Source of the DNA: Thermoactinomyces sp. DSM 45891
GTDB lineage: Bacteria > Bacillota > Bacilli > Thermoactinomycetales > Thermoactinomycetaceae
Assembly (NCBI RefSeq): GCF_900119485.1
Contig: NZ_FPJZ01000017.1
Span: 1-59,997, forward strand
Direction: 5' to 3'
Length of the DNA stretch: 59,997 nt
Shown here: piece after piece, positions 26,131-35,504 of the stretch
How the letters are laid out: each line of letters begins with the position of its first letter
Numbering within the stretch: position 1 is the first letter of the stretch
Made by a program: the position numbers and the translations under genes
The notes under the pieces: generated by a model
The model's database searches: none
What the model was told of the DNA's origin: nothing
The model's input: only the letters and a program-made list of their open reading frames with translations

Positions 26131-26985
26131 GTGGCAGACCATTTATATGAGAATCTTCGTGTTGGATTTATCGGAGCAGGCTCGATTACAGAGGCTATGA
26201 TTGCAGGATTAACGAAGGGGAGCGTAATCCCACCGTGTAACATATCAGTGGTAAATCGCTCTAACCATCATAGGTTGCAAGAGCTAGAAGACCTTTATCA
26301 ATTGTCTCGTCATTCTCATGATGAGCAAGCTATTTTAGAGTCTGATGTCATCGTACTGGCGATCAAACCAAATGTAGCCGGCCAAGTTTTACAGGTTTGG
26401 GGTCAGAAGTTTCGAGAGAACCATTTGATCCTTTCTGTGATCGCGGGCGTGAGTACAGATCAAATCGAGGAAGCTTGTTTACAAAAAACAGCCGTTGTAC
26501 GTACGATGCCGAATACCTCTGCGGCAGTAGGTCGATCTGCAACTGCGATCTGCCCTGGGCGTTATGTGAAGGAAGATGATTTCTCTATCGCTACAACCAT
26601 TCTAGAAGCAATTGGAATCGTGCTAGAGGTTCAAGAATCGCAGATGGATGCTGTAACAGGGCTTGCAGGGAGTGGACCAGCCTATTTCTACTACATGGTT
26701 GAAGCCATGCAAAAAGCAGGGGTTTGCGTAGGGCTTGAGTCAGATATCGCTCGTCAATTTATCATCCAAACGTGTATTGGTGCTGCAGAGATGTTACTTC
26801 ATACTAGGAAAGAGCCTTCTCGTTTACGTGAAGAAGTTACCTCCGAGGGAGGGACAACGTTTGCAGGGCTAACAGCTTTGAAAAAATTTCATTTTGAGGA
26901 AGCGATCTGTGAGGCAGTTTCCAAAGCCACAGAACGTTCACAAGAGTTAGGAAAACCTACAGACCACTTGAGCTCTCGATGTTAG
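26131..26985 (+). CDS. proC: Pyrroline-5-carboxylate reductase
   Basis: Last step of proline synthesis, NAD(P)H-dependent. The 284-residue protein has an N-terminal Rossmann fold (VGFIGAGSITEAMIAGL), VRTMPNTSAAVG, and the family signature region GLAGSGPAYFYYMVEAM and VTSEGGTTFAGLTAL. It starts at a GTG with GGAGGAG upstream. The proline T-box in front fits its role. Confidence 0.96.
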   Translation: MADHLYENLRVGFIGAGSITEAMIAGLTKGSVIPPCNISVVNRSNHHRLQELEDLYQLSRHSHDEQAILESDVIVLAIKPNVAGQVLQVWGQKFRENHLILSVIAGVSTDQIEEACLQKTAVVRTMPNTSAAVGRSATAICPGRYVKEDDFSIATTILEAIGIVLEVQESQMDAVTGLAGSGPAYFYYMVEAMQKAGVCVGLESDIARQFIIQTCIGAAEMLLHTRKEPSRLREEVTSEGGTTFAGLTALKKFHFEEAICEAVSKATERSQELGKPTDHLSSRC

Positions 26986-27000
26986 AGGGCTCTGTTTTTT
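26970..27000 (+). terminator. Terminator overlapping the proC stop codon
   Basis: GAGCTCTC pairs with GAGGGCTC (one G-U), followed by TGTTTTTT. The TAG of proC lies inside the loop. Confidence 0.85.
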
Positions 27001-27013
27001 CTTACATGGAAAA

Positions 27014-27031
27014 ATTTACATCATTGTAAAT
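27014..27031. repeat. 18-bp palindrome, possible operator
   Basis: ATTTACA-TCAT-TGTAAAT, a perfect inverted repeat. TTGTAA in its right arm with TATCAT 17 nt later (27047-27052) makes a plausible promoter, so a protein bound here would cover the -35 element. The regulator is unknown. Confidence 0.45.
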
Positions 27032-27204
27032 AGGAATGAAAGTATATATCATAATCATCACATCGTTAAGGTAAAGGATTACAGAAAGAAAAAAATTTTC
27101 ATTTTCTCCAAAAAGCAGACCACGAAAATAAATTCTGAAACGTTTGTTTTATATCTTTCAGATTTTGGCAATAAAGGAAAATAGGAAAGCTTTTCTGGAG
27201 GTGA

Positions 27205-27759
27205 ATGGATATCTTACAGAATCGAGGCGACATGGTGCGGGTAGAAAGTTACAAGCACCAAGATGTTTTGCACCGAATCTGGAAAACCTCTCTTGTCCTT
27301 TATGAAGATGATCGTCAATTAGTGATTGCGAATGAAGATGTGGAAGTCATTCAGCCGGATGGAACCGATGCAGTATTCGCAGGCATTGCAATTACGATCT
27401 TTCCTAAGGACGAATGGTTTAATACGGTTTGTGTGTACAGGAATTCGGATAAGCTCCGATACTATTACACCAACATCGCCTCACCTGTGGGATTGGATCG
27501 CATGAAAAATGTCATAACGTATATCGATTATGACCTTGATATTATCACCTATTCTGATTTAAGATTTCAAATTGTGGATCAAGATGAATACGAGATAAAT
27601 CAAGTTCGATATGCGTACCCCTCGCAGGTAATGTTACAGATTGAACAAGCTGTACATAAGATCACAGATTTGATCCAGACCCGATCAGCTCCATTTGCTC
27701 CAGAAATTGCCCCATATTGGTTCAGGCAGTATCGTTCCCTGATCAAAGGAGAGAGATGA
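27205..27759 (+). CDS. DUF402 nucleoside tri/diphosphate phosphatase (YgaC/NtdP-like)
   Basis: 184 residues, matching the DUF402 family of B. subtilis YgaC and staphylococcal Ntdp: an N-terminal beta barrel (SYKHQDVLHRIWKTSLVL), FPKDEWFNTVCVYR, and the metal-binding part YYTNIASPVGLDRMKNVITYIDYDLDIITYSD. The family hydrolyses NTPs/NDPs in vitro. The ATG has GGAGG upstream. The signal peptidase gene starts 4 nt after its stop, so they are co-transcribed. Confidence 0.88.
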   Translation: MDILQNRGDMVRVESYKHQDVLHRIWKTSLVLYEDDRQLVIANEDVEVIQPDGTDAVFAGIAITIFPKDEWFNTVCVYRNSDKLRYYYTNIASPVGLDRMKNVITYIDYDLDIITYSDLRFQIVDQDEYEINQVRYAYPSQVMLQIEQAVHKITDLIQTRSAPFAPEIAPYWFRQYRSLIKGER

Positions 27760-27763
27760 TGGA

Positions 27764-28300
27764 GTGAGTGTAGTCAGTCTCGTTCAACATCGTGTAACGA
27801 AATGGATTATATTGGCAATGTTTGGTGTATCAATCGCTATTGGAATCAACCAATTTATACTTGCGATGTCAATTGTAAACGGAACATCCATGCAACCAAC
27901 CTTACACGATGGAGATCGTTTGCTAGTCAACAAATTTTCATTTTTGTTTCAGACACCGCAGCGAGGGGATGTTGTCACGTTTCAAGATCCCTCTAACGCA
28001 AATCGATATCTCGTAAAACGAGTGATCGGGGTACCAGCTGACCGGATTGAAATCAGAGATGGGAAGCTTCTGCGAAATGGACAAGTCGTAACAGAGCCCT
28101 ATATTGATACCAGGATTGAAGACGGAAATTTCGGTCCGATCGTAGTGCAAAAAGGAACCATTTTTGTGATGGGAGATAATCGGCACCGTTTTGCTTCTCG
28201 AGATAGCAGATATGATACAGTGGGCCAGGTTTCTGTTAAGTTAATCGAGGGAAAAGTGGAATGGATTTTGTGGAGGCCCTCCTTAAGTGCTCATCTTTGA
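27764..28300 (+). CDS. lepB: Type I signal peptidase
   Basis: Membrane serine-lysine protease that removes Sec/Tat signal peptides. The 178-residue protein has one N-terminal helix (14-36), the nucleophile Ser42 in GTSMQPTL, Lys85 in RYLVKRVIGVP, and the box FVMGDNR...SRDSR. Size and layout fit the Bacillus SipS/T group. Starts at a GTG after AAAGGAGAG. Confidence 0.95.
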   Translation: MSVVSLVQHRVTKWIILAMFGVSIAIGINQFILAMSIVNGTSMQPTLHDGDRLLVNKFSFLFQTPQRGDVVTFQDPSNANRYLVKRVIGVPADRIEIRDGKLLRNGQVVTEPYIDTRIEDGNFGPIVVQKGTIFVMGDNRHRFASRDSRYDTVGQVSVKLIEGKVEWILWRPSLSAHL

Positions 28301-28361
28301 CCAATTTTTAAAAACTATTGCAAATGTGGTTAAAAGTCAAAGATTGTTCACAAAAATTAAT

Positions 28362-28390
28362 TTGCCTATGTGGAAAAAAAGAGCATAATA
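28362..28390 (+). promoter_or_regulatory. Probable codY promoter
   Basis: TTGCCT (28362-28367) and CATAAT / ATAATA (28384-28390), spaced 16-17 nt. Confidence 0.5.
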
Positions 28391-28445
28391 GGTAAAGTAC
28401 ATTTCAATCTTTCGAAAATCCAATCCTGTTGAAAAAAATCCTCTG

Positions 28446-28469
28446 TTGTCAGAATTGATGTTCTGACAA
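28446..28469. repeat. Perfect 9-bp inverted repeat in the codY leader
   Basis: TTGTCAGAA and its exact complement TTCTGACAA, separated by 6 nt, lie about 50 nt after the predicted start of transcription and 50 nt before codY. It could be an operator (the TCAGAA half partly resembles a CodY half-site) or an mRNA hairpin; there is no T run, so not a plain terminator. Confidence 0.55.
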
Positions 28470-28518
28470 TAAGGTCCATTTAAATGATAGGTTTGCAAAA
28501 AATAGGAGGCATTTACTC

Positions 28519-29298
28519 ATGAACTTGCTCGACAAAACACGTAGAATTTCAAAGATTTTACAAAAAAATGTAGGTCACCACTTGGTAGATTTTGATGAGG
28601 TTGCACAAGCACTTTGTGATGTTATTTCTTCTAACATCTATGTGGTAAATCCAGAAGGAAAAATGATGGGCCTTGCTACGAACCATGACTTTGAAAATGA
28701 GCGCATGCAAAAATATCAAACTAATCGAGAATTCCCAGCAGACTATGCTCGCCTCCTTATGGAAGTAGATCATACGATGCCAAACATTGGTGTTGATAGT
28801 CCTTACACTGCATACCCATACGAAATGAAAGAAATGTTCCGTGAAGGTCTTACCACATTGGTTCCCATCATCGGTGGTGGAGATCGTTTAGGTACCCTTG
28901 TTCTTTCTCGGGTTAATGAGTCCTTTGTAGACGATGATCTCATTTTGGCTGAGTATGGTGCGACTGTAGTCGGAATGGAAGTACTTCGCGAACGTGCTGG
29001 TAAAGTGGAGGATGAAGCCCGTAGTCGTGCGGTGGTTCAACTTGCGATCAGTTCTCTTTCTTTCTCAGAGCTAGAAGCGGCAGAACACATCTTCAACGAA
29101 CTAGACGGCTTAGAAGGCTTACTAGTAGCAAGTAAGATTGCGGATCGTGTAGGGATTACTCGTTCTGTGATTGTAAACGCACTTCGTAAATTAGAATCTG
29201 CTGGTGTAGTAGAATCTCGTTCCTTAGGAATGAAAGGTACTTACATCAAAATTTTAAACGCAAAATTGTTACCAGCATTGGAAAAAGCGCGTCATTAA
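28519..29298 (+). CDS. codY: Global transcriptional regulator CodY
   Basis: GTP- and branched-chain-amino-acid-sensing regulator of stationary-phase genes. The 259-residue protein starts MNLLDKTRRISKILQK, has a GAF-type sensor domain and ends with the winged helix-turn-helix GLLVASKIADRVGITRSVIVNALRKLESAGVVESRSLG. Length is exactly that of the family. GGAGG lies before the ATG. It has its own promoter and terminator and is not in the usual clpYQ-codY operon here. Confidence 0.98.
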   Translation: MNLLDKTRRISKILQKNVGHHLVDFDEVAQALCDVISSNIYVVNPEGKMMGLATNHDFENERMQKYQTNREFPADYARLLMEVDHTMPNIGVDSPYTAYPYEMKEMFREGLTTLVPIIGGGDRLGTLVLSRVNESFVDDDLILAEYGATVVGMEVLRERAGKVEDEARSRAVVQLAISSLSFSELEAAEHIFNELDGLEGLLVASKIADRVGITRSVIVNALRKLESAGVVESRSLGMKGTYIKILNAKLLPALEKARH

Positions 29299-29318
29299 TT
29301 TCACTCTAATAAGAAAGT

Positions 29319-29353
29319 AAGACCGAGAGCATGATTGTTCTCGGTCTTTTTGT
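29319..29353 (+). terminator. codY terminator
   Basis: AAGACCGAGA pairs with TCTCGGTCTT, followed by a T run. Confidence 0.9.
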
Positions 29354-29418
29354 GTGTAAGTACTCTGTTTTTGATATACTAGGGTCACCTGATTCGATGG
29401 TATGTAGGGGATGAAAAT

Positions 29419-31188
29419 ATGGGAAGTGTTCGAAGATATCTCCAATTTGTAAAGCCATATCGGAAGCAGATTGTAGGTACAATGGGGATTGGAATGATTA
29501 AGTTTGGCATTCCGTTGCTATTGCCTCTTATGCTAAAGTACGTGATTGATCATATATTGTTATCTGGGATGGTTAGGCAAGAACAGATTCAGCAATTAGG
29601 ATGGATTACGGTGGGGGCTGTACTCTTATTTACAGTGGTACGAATTCCTGCGGAGTATTATAGGCAATACTTTGCACAATGGACCGCCAATCGTGTTTTA
29701 TTTGATGTACGGAATCAGATGTATGACCATATCCAGCGACTATCACTCCGCTATTACAATAATCAGAAAGTAGGTCAAGTGATTTCACGCGTGATTAACG
29801 ATGTGGAACAAACAAAAGAGTTTGTGATTACGGGGATGATGAATGTTTGGTTAGATTTTATCACCTTATTTATTGCAGTCGGAATGATGGTCTGGATTGA
29901 TCCATGGATGACCTTGATTTCGCTTTCAGTCTTCCCGCTATACGGTTTTAGTGTGAAGTATTTTTATCAGAACCTACGAAAATACACACGTGAGAGATCA
30001 CAAGCACTGAGCGAGTTGCAAGGGCATCTTCATGAGAAAATTCAAGGGATTCCTGTGATTCGTGCTTTTCATCTTGAAGAGCATGAGCAAGTCCAGTTTC
30101 AAAAGCGGAATCGTCATTTTCTTGAAAAGGCACTAACTCATACACGGTGGACTGCGAAAACATTTGCTTCTGTTAATACAATTACTGATTTGGCACCTAT
30201 TATTGTGATTGTGGTGTCTGCCTACTACGTCATCCAAGGGGAGCTTACTCTGGGAGCAATGACAGCTTTTTATGGTTATCTGGGCCTGATCTATTCACCT
30301 GTACGCCGGCTAGTAAATGCCTCTACTACACTTACCCAAGCACATGCTTCGATGGATCGTGTGTTTGAGTTTTTGGATGAACCTTATGACATAGTGGATC
30401 GCCCGGATGCATATGTAGTGAAGGAGATTCAAGGAAAGATTACCTTTGATGAGGTTGGATTTTCCTACGGGAAAGACCGAGAGCTCGTTCTCAAGAATAT
30501 AAACTTAGAGATGGAAGCAGGTCAGATGATTGCCTTAGTTGGACCGTCTGGTGGGGGGAAATCCTCTATTGTTTCGTTAATTCCTCGTTTTTTTGATGTA
30601 ACGAAAGGAAGCATAAAAGTTGATGGTTTAGATGTGCGTGACTACACCCAAGAGAGCTTACGAAAACAAATCGGATTCGTTCTTCAAGATAACTTCCTCT
30701 TCAGTGGGACGATTGCCGAAAATATTCAAATGGGGAGAATAGAGGCTTCAGAGAGTGAGATGATAGAAGCCGCAAAAGCCGCAAATGCACACGATTTTAT
30801 TACACAACTTCCTCAAGGCTATCAAACAGAAATCGGGGAACGTGGTGTAAAATTATCGGGTGGACAGAAGCAACGCTTAGCGATTGCTAGGGTGTTTCTG
30901 AAAGATCCTCGGATTATTATTTTAGATGAGGCTACCTCAGCTCTTGATTTGCAATCGGAAGCATTGGTTCAGGAGTCGCTAGAGAGACTTTCTACGAATC
31001 GAACCACGATCGTAGTGGCTCACAGATTGTCTACGATTACGCATGCGGATCAAATCGTTGTCATTGATAATGGGGAAGTAGTAGAGAGAGGAACTCATGA
31101 ACAACTCTTATTACGCGAAGGTCTGTATAGTGAACTTTTTCACGTGCAAAATTTAGATCCTCCTTCTATTAAAAAAAACAAATTTTGA
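29419..31188 (+). CDS. ABC exporter, fused membrane and ATPase domains (YgaD-like)
   Basis: 589 residues. Six-helix ABC membrane domain in residues 1-310, then the ATPase: Walker A GPSGGGKSS, signature LSGGQKQRLAIARVF, Walker B IIILDEATSALD and the H-loop AHRLST. It is a homodimeric multidrug/lipid exporter type of the MsbA/LmrA group. B. subtilis ygaD occupies the equivalent place between ygaC and gsaB, which supports that name; the substrate is unknown. Confidence 0.93.
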   Translation: MGSVRRYLQFVKPYRKQIVGTMGIGMIKFGIPLLLPLMLKYVIDHILLSGMVRQEQIQQLGWITVGAVLLFTVVRIPAEYYRQYFAQWTANRVLFDVRNQMYDHIQRLSLRYYNNQKVGQVISRVINDVEQTKEFVITGMMNVWLDFITLFIAVGMMVWIDPWMTLISLSVFPLYGFSVKYFYQNLRKYTRERSQALSELQGHLHEKIQGIPVIRAFHLEEHEQVQFQKRNRHFLEKALTHTRWTAKTFASVNTITDLAPIIVIVVSAYYVIQGELTLGAMTAFYGYLGLIYSPVRRLVNASTTLTQAHASMDRVFEFLDEPYDIVDRPDAYVVKEIQGKITFDEVGFSYGKDRELVLKNINLEMEAGQMIALVGPSGGGKSSIVSLIPRFFDVTKGSIKVDGLDVRDYTQESLRKQIGFVLQDNFLFSGTIAENIQMGRIEASESEMIEAAKAANAHDFITQLPQGYQTEIGERGVKLSGGQKQRLAIARVFLKDPRIIILDEATSALDLQSEALVQESLERLSTNRTTIVVAHRLSTITHADQIVVIDNGEVVERGTHEQLLLREGLYSELFHVQNLDPPSIKKNKF

Positions 31189-31491
31189 TTCCATGAGATT
31201 TTGACATAAAATATTCACATACTATGCAATAAGGTCTGTTTAGGGATGGAATACCATGCGAATTAAGGGAACTTTGAAGCAAGTAAATGTTATTATATGA
31301 AAATGCGAGAGAAAACAAATCCTTTCTATCATATTTGGAAATCTTTCTGCCCTTGCACGAACATCCATCATCAACTAAAATGATGTTGGTATCAAGCGTA
31401 AAACAGAGATTGTGAATAAAAGTATTTGCTTGAAAAAAGGATGTTAACAACCAGCTTCTTGGTTGGATGTAAACAAGGAGGGAGGTTTGTT
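31189..31491 (+). promoter_or_regulatory. Long leader before ctaB
   Basis: A 303-nt gap. TTGACA (31201-31206) with TATGCA 16 nt later is a possible promoter that would give a leader of about 260 nt. Within it CATCA/TGATG (about 31369-31386) and AACCA/TGGTT (31449-31464) form small hairpins. No riboswitch recognised and no terminator seen after the ABC gene. A minus-strand open frame here shows no coding features. Confidence 0.35.
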
Positions 31492-32421
31492 ATGTCAAGA
31501 TCTGCTGAGAGAGCACTCGCTTCTCAATCTCTCATGGATGTAGGTAAATCAACGTGGCGCGATTACTATGAGATTACGAAACCGGGCATTAATAAGTCAA
31601 ATTTGCTCGCTACTTTTACGGGTTTTTGGTTGGCTTCTGGTTTTCAGCATTTTGATTTTTTAAACCTACTATGGACGCTTCTAGGAACGGCACTGGTGAT
31701 TGCAGGAGGCTGTGTGTTAAATAATTTTTACGATCGAGATATCGATCCAAAAATGAATCGTACAGAGACGAGGGCAGTCCCTGAAGGCCGAATTAAGCCG
31801 ATAGTTGCGTTATGGTACGGCATATTTTTAAGCTTGGCAGGATTTATCGTGCTTGGAGTACTAGTCAATGCCGTGGCAGCGTTCTTGGGCTTTGTGGGCT
31901 TCTTTGTATATGTGATGATTTATACAATGTGGCTGAAGCGTACCAGTGTGTGGAATACTGTAGTAGGTGGTGTCTCAGGTGCTGTGCCACCGATGATCGG
32001 TTGGGTAGCTGTTACCGGGCGGATCGATTTAACCGCTTGGGCTCTTTTCTTGGTCTTGTTCATGTGGCAACCACCTCACTTCTTTGCACTGGCAATGCGT
32101 CGAGTTGAAGAATATCGCGCTGCCGGGATTCCAATGTTACCCGTGATAAAAGGGTTTGCTGAGACCAAGATCCAAACGCTGCTCTTTACGCTCCTGTTGT
32201 TGCCTTCCTCCCTCTTATTGTTTTTTACTGGAGCGAGTGGTTGGGTATATTTAACGGCAGCAACTATACTAGGAGTTGTCTACATCATCCTTTCTATTAA
32301 AGGCTTTTATGCTAAGGATGATATCGCTTGGGCTAAGATGATGTTTATCTACTCGCTCATCTATCTCATGGGCATACTCCTAGTGATAGTGATTGACAAA
32401 GGAATTACATCCTTCAATTAG
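31492..32421 (+). CDS. ctaB: Protohaem IX farnesyltransferase (haem O synthase)
   Basis: Adds a farnesyl chain to haem B to make haem O for the terminal oxidase. 309 residues from the ATG at 31492, which has GGAGGGAGG upstream. The UbiA-type signature NNFYDRDIDPKMNRTETRAVPEGR carries the DxxxD motif, and WQPPHFFALA the second conserved site. About nine membrane helices. It heads the cta cluster; ctaA for haem A synthesis is not in the window. Confidence 0.95.
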   Translation: MSRSAERALASQSLMDVGKSTWRDYYEITKPGINKSNLLATFTGFWLASGFQHFDFLNLLWTLLGTALVIAGGCVLNNFYDRDIDPKMNRTETRAVPEGRIKPIVALWYGIFLSLAGFIVLGVLVNAVAAFLGFVGFFVYVMIYTMWLKRTSVWNTVVGGVSGAVPPMIGWVAVTGRIDLTAWALFLVLFMWQPPHFFALAMRRVEEYRAAGIPMLPVIKGFAETKIQTLLFTLLLLPSSLLLFFTGASGWVYLTAATILGVVYIILSIKGFYAKDDIAWAKMMFIYSLIYLMGILLVIVIDKGITSFN

Positions 32422-32536
32422 ATGTGAACCAGTAGGGTTTGATAGCCCTGCATTTATTCAATCAGTTCTTTTCAGGATTCATTGGTTATACTGAATTTAT
32501 GAGGGGAACTGTCTTCAGAAAGTGAGGTTGAATGTA

Positions 32537-33556
32537 GTGAGCCGAAAAGGTTTATGGCGAATACTAGCTGTACTTACCCTAGCTATGCTTGTACTAGCAG
32601 GCTGTGATTCAAGTAAAATACTACCAAGTGATGCACTGAATGTACTTGATCCGAAGGGAACCGCGGGTGAAAAAAGCTTAGATTTAATCTATTTTAGTAT
32701 TGCGATCATGCTAGTTGTTTTTGCTATTGTAATGGCAATTTTTATCTATGTTTTAGTGAAGTTTCGAAAGCGTGAGGGGGTAACCCTAGATCGTTCCAAA
32801 TACAAGGATCATAATACTGTGTTGGAAATTATCTGGACGGTTCTTCCGATTGCTGCTTTGGTAGCGCTCGCCATTCCGACTGTGAAGTATACTTTCGAGC
32901 TTGCTGAAGTACCAAAAGGCGATGATGTGTTGGTTGTGGAAGTGGTCGGTCATCAGTATTGGTGGGAATTTAAATATCCGAAACAAGGATTTAAAACGGC
33001 TCAAGAATTACATATACCTGTTGGGAAAAAAGTTCACTTTAAAATTACAGGTAAGGATGTACTTCATGCATTTTGGGTTCCAGCCCTCGGTGGTAAGATG
33101 GACGTAATCCCTGGACGTATCAATGACCTTACATTAGATGCGAAAAAGGCTGGTGTCTACCACGGGAAATGTGCAGAGCTTTGCGGAGCAAGTCATGCTT
33201 TGATGGACTTTAAAGTAGTGGCAGAAGAGCAAGCTGATTTTGATAAATGGGTTGCGAAGATGTCCGCTCCTCCAGCACCTGTCGTGACAGCAAAAGAAAA
33301 ACAGGGTGAAGAGATCTATAATAGCTCTTGTATCAAATGTCATGCTGGTATGGATCCAAAAAGAGAAGGCCCAGATTTGACGAAGTTTGGTAATCGTCAG
33401 TCGATTGCGGGTGTTCTTAAATACGATGAAAAGAACCTAAAAGCTTGGCTAAAAGATCCGAAATCGATTAAACCAGGTACGAAGATGGAGAAATTCGACT
33501 TTTTGAATGACCAAGAACTTGATGCTCTAACGCAATACTTAATGAATCGAAAATAA
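32537..33556 (+). CDS. ctaC: caa3-type cytochrome c oxidase subunit II, with cytochrome c domain
   Basis: 339 residues. Lipoprotein signal peptide with lipobox LVLAGC, two membrane helices, the CuA domain (VVGHQYWWEF, CAELCGASHALM) and a C-terminal cytochrome c domain with CIKCH for covalent haem and a methionine ligand in PGTKMEKF. The fusion defines caa3 oxidases. I use the GTG at 32537 because it gives a normal lipoprotein signal; an in-frame GTG 15 nt upstream is also possible. Confidence 0.95.
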   Translation: MSRKGLWRILAVLTLAMLVLAGCDSSKILPSDALNVLDPKGTAGEKSLDLIYFSIAIMLVVFAIVMAIFIYVLVKFRKREGVTLDRSKYKDHNTVLEIIWTVLPIAALVALAIPTVKYTFELAEVPKGDDVLVVEVVGHQYWWEFKYPKQGFKTAQELHIPVGKKVHFKITGKDVLHAFWVPALGGKMDVIPGRINDLTLDAKKAGVYHGKCAELCGASHALMDFKVVAEEQADFDKWVAKMSAPPAPVVTAKEKQGEEIYNSSCIKCHAGMDPKREGPDLTKFGNRQSIAGVLKYDEKNLKAWLKDPKSIKPGTKMEKFDFLNDQELDALTQYLMNRK

Positions 33557-33593
33557 AACTCCTATCTCGTGAGGTAACAAAGGAGGGACTACC

Positions 33594-35504
33594 TTGGGTA
33601 TACTGCTTATCATGATTGTGTTTGGGCTATTTTTTGCGGCGATTTTCACAGGGGGATATAACAATACTCTTATCCAGCGTGCGCGTAAAACAGTAGCTTG
33701 GGATTGGCTTACCTCGGTGGACCATAAAAAAATTGGTGTCATGTATTTTATGGCGGGGATCTTTTACTTTGTAGTAGGAGGTTTGGAGGCGCTCTTCATG
33801 CGCTACCAATTATTGGTTCCTGGGAATGATGCTTTTGTTGGACGTACCTTTAACGAATTACTTACGATGCATGGTACGACCATGATTTTCTTTGCGGCTA
33901 TGCCACTGATTTTTGGTTTGATAAACGTGGTTATGCCTCTGCAAATCGGTGCGCGTGACGTTGCGTTTCCATTCCTAAACTCTTTAGGTTTCTGGTTATT
34001 CTTCTTCGGGGCGCTTCTAACGAATATGGGATGGATATTTGGTGGAGCTCCTGATGCTGGTTGGACTTCTTATGTACAGTTAGCCTTGAACGAATATAGC
34101 CCGGGGCCTGGGGTCGACTATTATGTACTCGGTCTGCAGATAGCGGGTGCAGGAACGACGATAAGTGGGATTAACTTTCTCGTCACCATCTTAAACATGC
34201 GAACGAAGGGTATGAGTTTCCTTCGTATGCCAATGTTTACATGGACTTCCCTCATTACTTCTGTGTTGATTATCTTTGCAATGCCTCCACTTACGATTGC
34301 TCTACTTTTATTGATGATGGATCGCCTTTTCGGGGCGAACTTCTTCGATCATGTAATGGGTGGTAGTGCGGTACTTTGGGAGCATTTATTCTGGATCTTC
34401 GGTCACCCAGAGGTATATATCGTGGTTCTTCCTGCGTTTGGGATTATGTCTGATATCTTCTCGACATTCTCGAAAAAGAAATTGTTTGGTTATAACTCAA
34501 TGGTATTCGCGACATCATTAATTGGATTTTTAGGCTTCATGGTATGGGTTCACCATATGTTTACAGTAGGGCTGGGACCTGTATCTAACTCCATTTTTGC
34601 AGTCGCTACGATGCTCATTGCGATTCCAACGGGTATTAAAGTATTTAACTGGTTGTTTACTATGTGGGGTGGGGAACTAACCTTCCCAGTTGCGATGAAG
34701 TGGGCAATTGGTTTTATTCCGACATTCGTAATCGGTGGTATGACGGGGATTATGCTTGCTGCTCCCCCAGCCGACTTCCAATACCAAGATAGCTATTTCG
34801 TAGTAGCTCACTTCCACTATGTGTTAATTGGTGGTACAGTATTTGCTCTTCTCGCTGGTGCATACTACTGGTGGCCGAAAATGTTTGGTAAGATGTTAAG
34901 TGAAAGACTAGGAAACTGGCATTTCTGGCTTTTCTTTATCGGATTCCATCTAACATTCTTCCCGCAACATTTCTTGGGACTCTTCGGTATGCCGCGTCGT
35001 GTGTTTACCTACGAACCCAATGTAGGGTTAGAATATATTAACCAAGTTAGTACTCTTGGTGCGGTTCTCATGGGAATCGGAACCATGATCTTTGCTTGGA
35101 ATATGGTTCAATCATTCCGTTCGAAAAAGATTGCCGATGCCGATCCTTGGGATGGTCGTTCATTGGAGTGGGCTACTGAAACCCCAGTTCCTTTCTATAA
35201 CTTTGCACAGCTACCAGAAGTTCGCGGTGTAGATGCATTCTGGCTCGAGAAACAAGCTGGGAATAAGAAGATGACCCCTGCTGAACCGCTAGGTAAGATT
35301 CATATGCCGTCTGGTTCTCATATCCCATTCTTGATGTCGTTGGCCCTCTTTGTGGGCGGTTGGGGATTAATTGCTCGTAGTTGGGAAATCGGTGTTATGG
35401 GACTGCTGGCATTTGGTGTAACGATGTTCATGCGCTCCTTCGATCGTGATCATGGATTCTATGTAAAACCGAAAGAACTCCTAGATAAGGAGGCGAAAAG
35501 TTAA
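33594..35504 (+). CDS. ctaD: Cytochrome c oxidase subunit I
   Basis: Proton-pumping haem-copper oxidase core, 636 residues with 12 or more helices. Visible ligands and motifs: MHGTTMIFF (haem a histidine), the H-Y crosslink region FGHPEVYIVVLPAFG, the paired histidines WVHHMFTVG, and VVAHFHYVLIGG. TTG start with AAAGGAGGG 6-7 nt upstream. Ends by overlapping ctaE by one base. Confidence 0.97.
   Translation: MGILLIMIVFGLFFAAIFTGGYNNTLIQRARKTVAWDWLTSVDHKKIGVMYFMAGIFYFVVGGLEALFMRYQLLVPGNDAFVGRTFNELLTMHGTTMIFFAAMPLIFGLINVVMPLQIGARDVAFPFLNSLGFWLFFFGALLTNMGWIFGGAPDAGWTSYVQLALNEYSPGPGVDYYVLGLQIAGAGTTISGINFLVTILNMRTKGMSFLRMPMFTWTSLITSVLIIFAMPPLTIALLLLMMDRLFGANFFDHVMGGSAVLWEHLFWIFGHPEVYIVVLPAFGIMSDIFSTFSKKKLFGYNSMVFATSLIGFLGFMVWVHHMFTVGLGPVSNSIFAVATMLIAIPTGIKVFNWLFTMWGGELTFPVAMKWAIGFIPTFVIGGMTGIMLAAPPADFQYQDSYFVVAHFHYVLIGGTVFALLAGAYYWWPKMFGKMLSERLGNWHFWLFFIGFHLTFFPQHFLGLFGMPRRVFTYEPNVGLEYINQVSTLGAVLMGIGTMIFAWNMVQSFRSKKIADADPWDGRSLEWATETPVPFYNFAQLPEVRGVDAFWLEKQAGNKKMTPAEPLGKIHMPSGSHIPFLMSLALFVGGWGLIARSWEIGVMGLLAFGVTMFMRSFDRDHGFYVKPKELLDKEAKS

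Noticed and set aside
31169..31450. Minus-strand frame of 93 codons before ctaB
   Set aside because: It starts inside the ctaB leader, ends in the ABC gene, has unusual composition and no ribosome binding site I can support.
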